Shown here one piece after another: positions 7,011 to 8,576 of a stretch of DNA of 8,576 bases. The stretch covers positions 1 through 8,576 of the forward strand of contig CALIEP010000242.1 of the NCBI GenBank assembly GCA_938022345.1. Reading direction: 5' to 3'. The position numbers and the translations under genes were made by a program. Source of the DNA: an uncultured Actinomyces sp. GTDB taxonomy: Bacteria > Actinomycetota > Actinomycetes > Actinomycetales > Actinomycetaceae. Within the stretch, counting starts at the first letter, position 1. Each line of letters begins with the position of its first letter. Below the pieces are notes generated by a model, which was not told the origin of the DNA, did no database searches, and saw nothing but the letters and a program-made list of their open reading frames with translations.

Positions 7011-7757
7011 GCTTACCATTCGATAGTGTGTTCATGGTGTGAGCGAAAGACCGAGAATTGGTCGTGCCTTAAATGCCAGGGGACAAGCCTTAAATGGTGG
7101 CGCCTTGGCTCTGAGCGCATCGGTGAAGAAATCGGTCGTTCTTTCCCCCAAATCCCCCTCACTGTGGCCCGGGCGGATGGCGAAACGCGCCTGAGTGTGG
7201 GTCTCGAAGCTCGAATAGTTGTCGCGACTCCTGGCGTGGAGCCCAAAGCTAAGGATGGCTACGCGGCGGTCATTATCTCCTCGGCTGCAGCGCTTGCCTC
7301 GAGGCCTGAGATGTGGGCGCCGGAAGAAGCGTTGCGCAGGTGGCTGAATGCCGGCGCACTGGCCCGTCCTCACGGTCGAATATGGGTCTCTGCCGGGGTT
7401 GAACACGCGCTTGCGCAGGCGCTTATTCGATGGAGTCCCGAAGACTACATTCAGCAGCTTCTTGATGAGCGCAAGGTTCTTCGTTTCCCACCAACTGCAT
7501 CAATCGTTGCAATCGACGGACCTCTTGACCAAGTAAATGCTTTTTGTCAGGATCTGCCAGCAGAGTTAATCGGTATTGTCGATGCGCCTTCGGTTGGAAA
7601 AATTGGTCATCGTCCGGACGACCGGCGCGCTCTAATTCGCTGCGCGACAGCTGATTATCCTCGGCTTGCACAAGTACTTCGCGAACGCAATGGTGTGCGT
7701 TCGGCTCGTAAACGCTATCCACTGCGCCTCACCTTGAATCCTCCTGAGCTGTTCTAG
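7011..7757 (+). CDS. priA: PriA C-terminal part, after the TAG
   Basis: This is the same frame as the upstream part. It carries the last four zinc cysteines (CSWC and CLKC) and the conserved lobe-2 segments RLGSERIGEEIGRSFP, VVATPGVEP, EEALRRWLNAGALARP and RFPPTASIVAI. A GTG at 7026 could nominally start a 243-residue protein, but it has no Shine-Dalgarno (only AGG at 7009-7011, 14 nt away) and would begin between the two halves of a zinc domain. I therefore read it as the continuation of priA rather than as an independent gene. Conservation is undiminished after the stop, so any inactivation must be recent. It ends in TAG, 21 nt before fmt. Confidence 0.75.
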   Translation, partial: AYHSIVCSWCERKTENWSCLKCQGTSLKWWRLGSERIGEEIGRSFPQIPLTVARADGETRLSVGLEARIVVATPGVEPKAKDGYAAVIISSAAALASRPEMWAPEEALRRWLNAGALARPHGRIWVSAGVEHALAQALIRWSPEDYIQQLLDERKVLRFPPTASIVAIDGPLDQVNAFCQDLPAELIGIVDAPSVGKIGHRPDDRRALIRCATADYPRLAQVLRERNGVRSARKRYPLRLTLNPPELF

Positions 7758-7766
7758 ACAAGCCGA

Positions 7767-7772
7767 TACACT
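7767..7772 (+). promoter_or_regulatory. Candidate -10 box for leaderless fmt transcription
   Basis: TACACT matches the actinobacterial TANNNT -10 motif. Six nucleotides separate it from the fmt GTG at 7779, the distance at which transcription would begin on the start codon itself. No Shine-Dalgarno is present ahead of fmt, which fits a leaderless message. No clear -35 is seen. Confidence 0.4.
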
Positions 7773-7778
7773 ATAAGC

Positions 7779-8576
7779 GTGCGTATTGTTTTTGCAGGTA
7801 CCCCCGAGCCGGCGTTACCGACCCTTGAAGCCCTGATCTCGTCACCGCATGATGTCATTGGTGTTATTACTCGTCCTCCAGCGAAGAGCGGTCGAGGACG
7901 TCATCTAGTGCCATCGCCCATTGCGCTGCGTGCACGTGAAGCTGGAATCGATCTCTTCGAAACCTCCTCTCTTAAAGGTGACGAGGCCTTAGACCGCATT
8001 CGTGCGTGGAATGCTGACATCGCAGTAGTCGTTGCCTATGGCGCTTTGATTCCCCTGCGTGTGCTTGAAGCTCTTCCACATGGTTGGCTCAATCTTCACT
8101 TCTCTGATCTTCCTTTCTTCCGCGGTGCAGCTCCCGTGCAGTGGGCAATCCTTTCGGGACTGAGTGAAACTGCATCCAGCGTTTTCCAGCTAGAAGAGGG
8201 ATTGGATACGGGTCCCGTTTTCTCCCGCCAAAAGGTTGAGATCGCCGATCAGACCAGTGGTGAGCTCCTCGATGAAATGGCGCGTTTAGGCGCTCAGCAA
8301 GTTGTTGATGTGGTGAATGCGATTGAAGCTGGTCAAGCTCTTGCGCAACCACAAGTTGTCCCTGAGGGTGTGGAACTCAGCTATGCTCGGCGCTTGGAGC
8401 CCAAAGATGGCGCCGTCTCCTTTGATGAGAGTGCCCGCCAGACGTGGCTGAGAATCCGCGCAGTGATTCCCAGCCCAGGTGCATATACAGAGTTTCGCGG
8501 GCAGCGACTCAAGCTAGGTAAGGTTTCTTTGTCCGATGTTCCAACCCCCGGCCCCGGCCGTCTCATCGTTTCGAAG
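7779..8576 (+). CDS. fmt: Methionyl-tRNA formyltransferase (3'-truncated)
   Basis: Fmt transfers a formyl group from 10-formyltetrahydrofolate to Met-tRNA(fMet) for translation initiation. The GTG-started frame runs open to the end of the window, giving 266 residues of a protein usually slightly above 300. It begins with the Rossmann motif RIVFAGTPEPALPTLEAL, followed by the substrate region TRPPAKSGRGRHLVPSPIAL (31-50). The catalytic set is N105 and H107 in LNLHFSDLPFFRGAAPVQW and D143 in GLDTGPVF. The C-terminal tRNA-binding domain begins around SYARRLEPKDGAVSF and is cut. The loop motif is SDLP rather than the common SLLP. It follows priA by 21 nt; a TANNNT box in that gap suggests it may be transcribed separately as a leaderless mRNA. 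Confidence 0.96.
   Translation, partial: MRIVFAGTPEPALPTLEALISSPHDVIGVITRPPAKSGRGRHLVPSPIALRAREAGIDLFETSSLKGDEALDRIRAWNADIAVVVAYGALIPLRVLEALPHGWLNLHFSDLPFFRGAAPVQWAILSGLSETASSVFQLEEGLDTGPVFSRQKVEIADQTSGELLDEMARLGAQQVVDVVNAIEAGQALAQPQVVPEGVELSYARRLEPKDGAVSFDESARQTWLRIRAVIPSPGAYTEFRGQRLKLGKVSLSDVPTPGPGRLIVSK

Larger units (their letters stand above)
5790..7757 (+). pseudogene. priA: priA, interrupted by an in-frame TAG
   Basis: PriA directs replisome reloading at stalled forks. The frame 5790-7757 is homologous from end to end (about 655 codons, the usual actinobacterial length) but contains TAG at 7008-7010. There is no frame change: codons after the stop continue AYHSIVCSWC. The eight zinc-binding cysteines are split, with CSRC and CEYC before the stop (residues 388-400) and CSWC and CLKC after it. 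The spacing between the second and third pairs (13 residues) is about the family value, so a substitution is more likely than an indel. As in other actinobacterial PriA proteins, the helicase sites are lost: SIPGRSEFE stands where GxTGSGKTE is expected, and GDGDDH where DEEH is expected. ATG 5790 and ATG 5796 are both possible starts; AGG at 5784-5786 fits 5796 better. Pseudogene, sequence error or readthrough cannot be told apart here. Confidence 0.85.

Noticed and set aside
7026..7757. Independent 243-residue gene starting at GTG 7026
   Set aside because: It is in the same frame as the upstream priA part, lacks a ribosome site and starts inside a split zinc domain, so it is the rest of priA.
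7772..7777. TATAAG as the -10 box of fmt
   Set aside because: It resembles TATAAT better than TACACT does, but it would put the transcription start at about 7784, inside fmt, which is not compatible with the GTG start.

Overview
The window comes from an actinobacterium, most likely a moderate-G+C member of the Actinomycetaceae or a close relative; the genus cannot be fixed from the sequence alone. The evidence is an actinobacterial integration host factor (mIHF), a PriA without helicase Walker motifs, an EF-P with the palindromic PGKGP loop, a bacterial VKOR-type disulfide-generating enzyme, and the familiar actinobacterial order efp-nusB ... mihF-gmk-rpoZ-coaBC-metK ... priA-fmt. All genes are on the + strand and all are housekeeping in character.

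Layout: the window opens inside efp (only about a dozen N-terminal residues missing), which is followed after 2 nt by nusB. A very strong intrinsic terminator (perfect 15-bp stem) closes that unit. A 440-nt intergenic region (1082-1521) holds the terminator, a perfect TTGACA box beside an inverted repeat, a second, weaker hairpin with a T-run, and possible promoter elements, but no convincing gene. The second unit is tightly packed: mihF, gmk, rpoZ, coaBC (overlaps rpoZ by 23 nt), metK (overlaps coaBC by 4 nt), a VKOR-family membrane protein (overlaps metK by 4 nt), priA, and then fmt, which runs off the right end. fmt has no visible Shine-Dalgarno and a TANNNT box exactly placed for a leaderless transcript.

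Functions: the cluster combines translation (EF-P, initiator Met-tRNA formylation), transcription (NusB, omega), nucleoid architecture (mIHF), nucleotide and cofactor synthesis (GMP kinase, CoaBC, SAM synthetase), extracytoplasmic disulfide formation (VKOR) and replication restart (PriA).

The main anomaly is in priA. The reading frame is full length and well conserved at both ends, but an in-frame TAG at 7008-7010 splits it in the middle of the eight-cysteine zinc-binding domain, four cysteines on each side. The frame does not change across the stop. This is a nonsense mutation, a sequencing error, or (less likely) readthrough. I see no undescribed defence, mobile or RNA system in this window.
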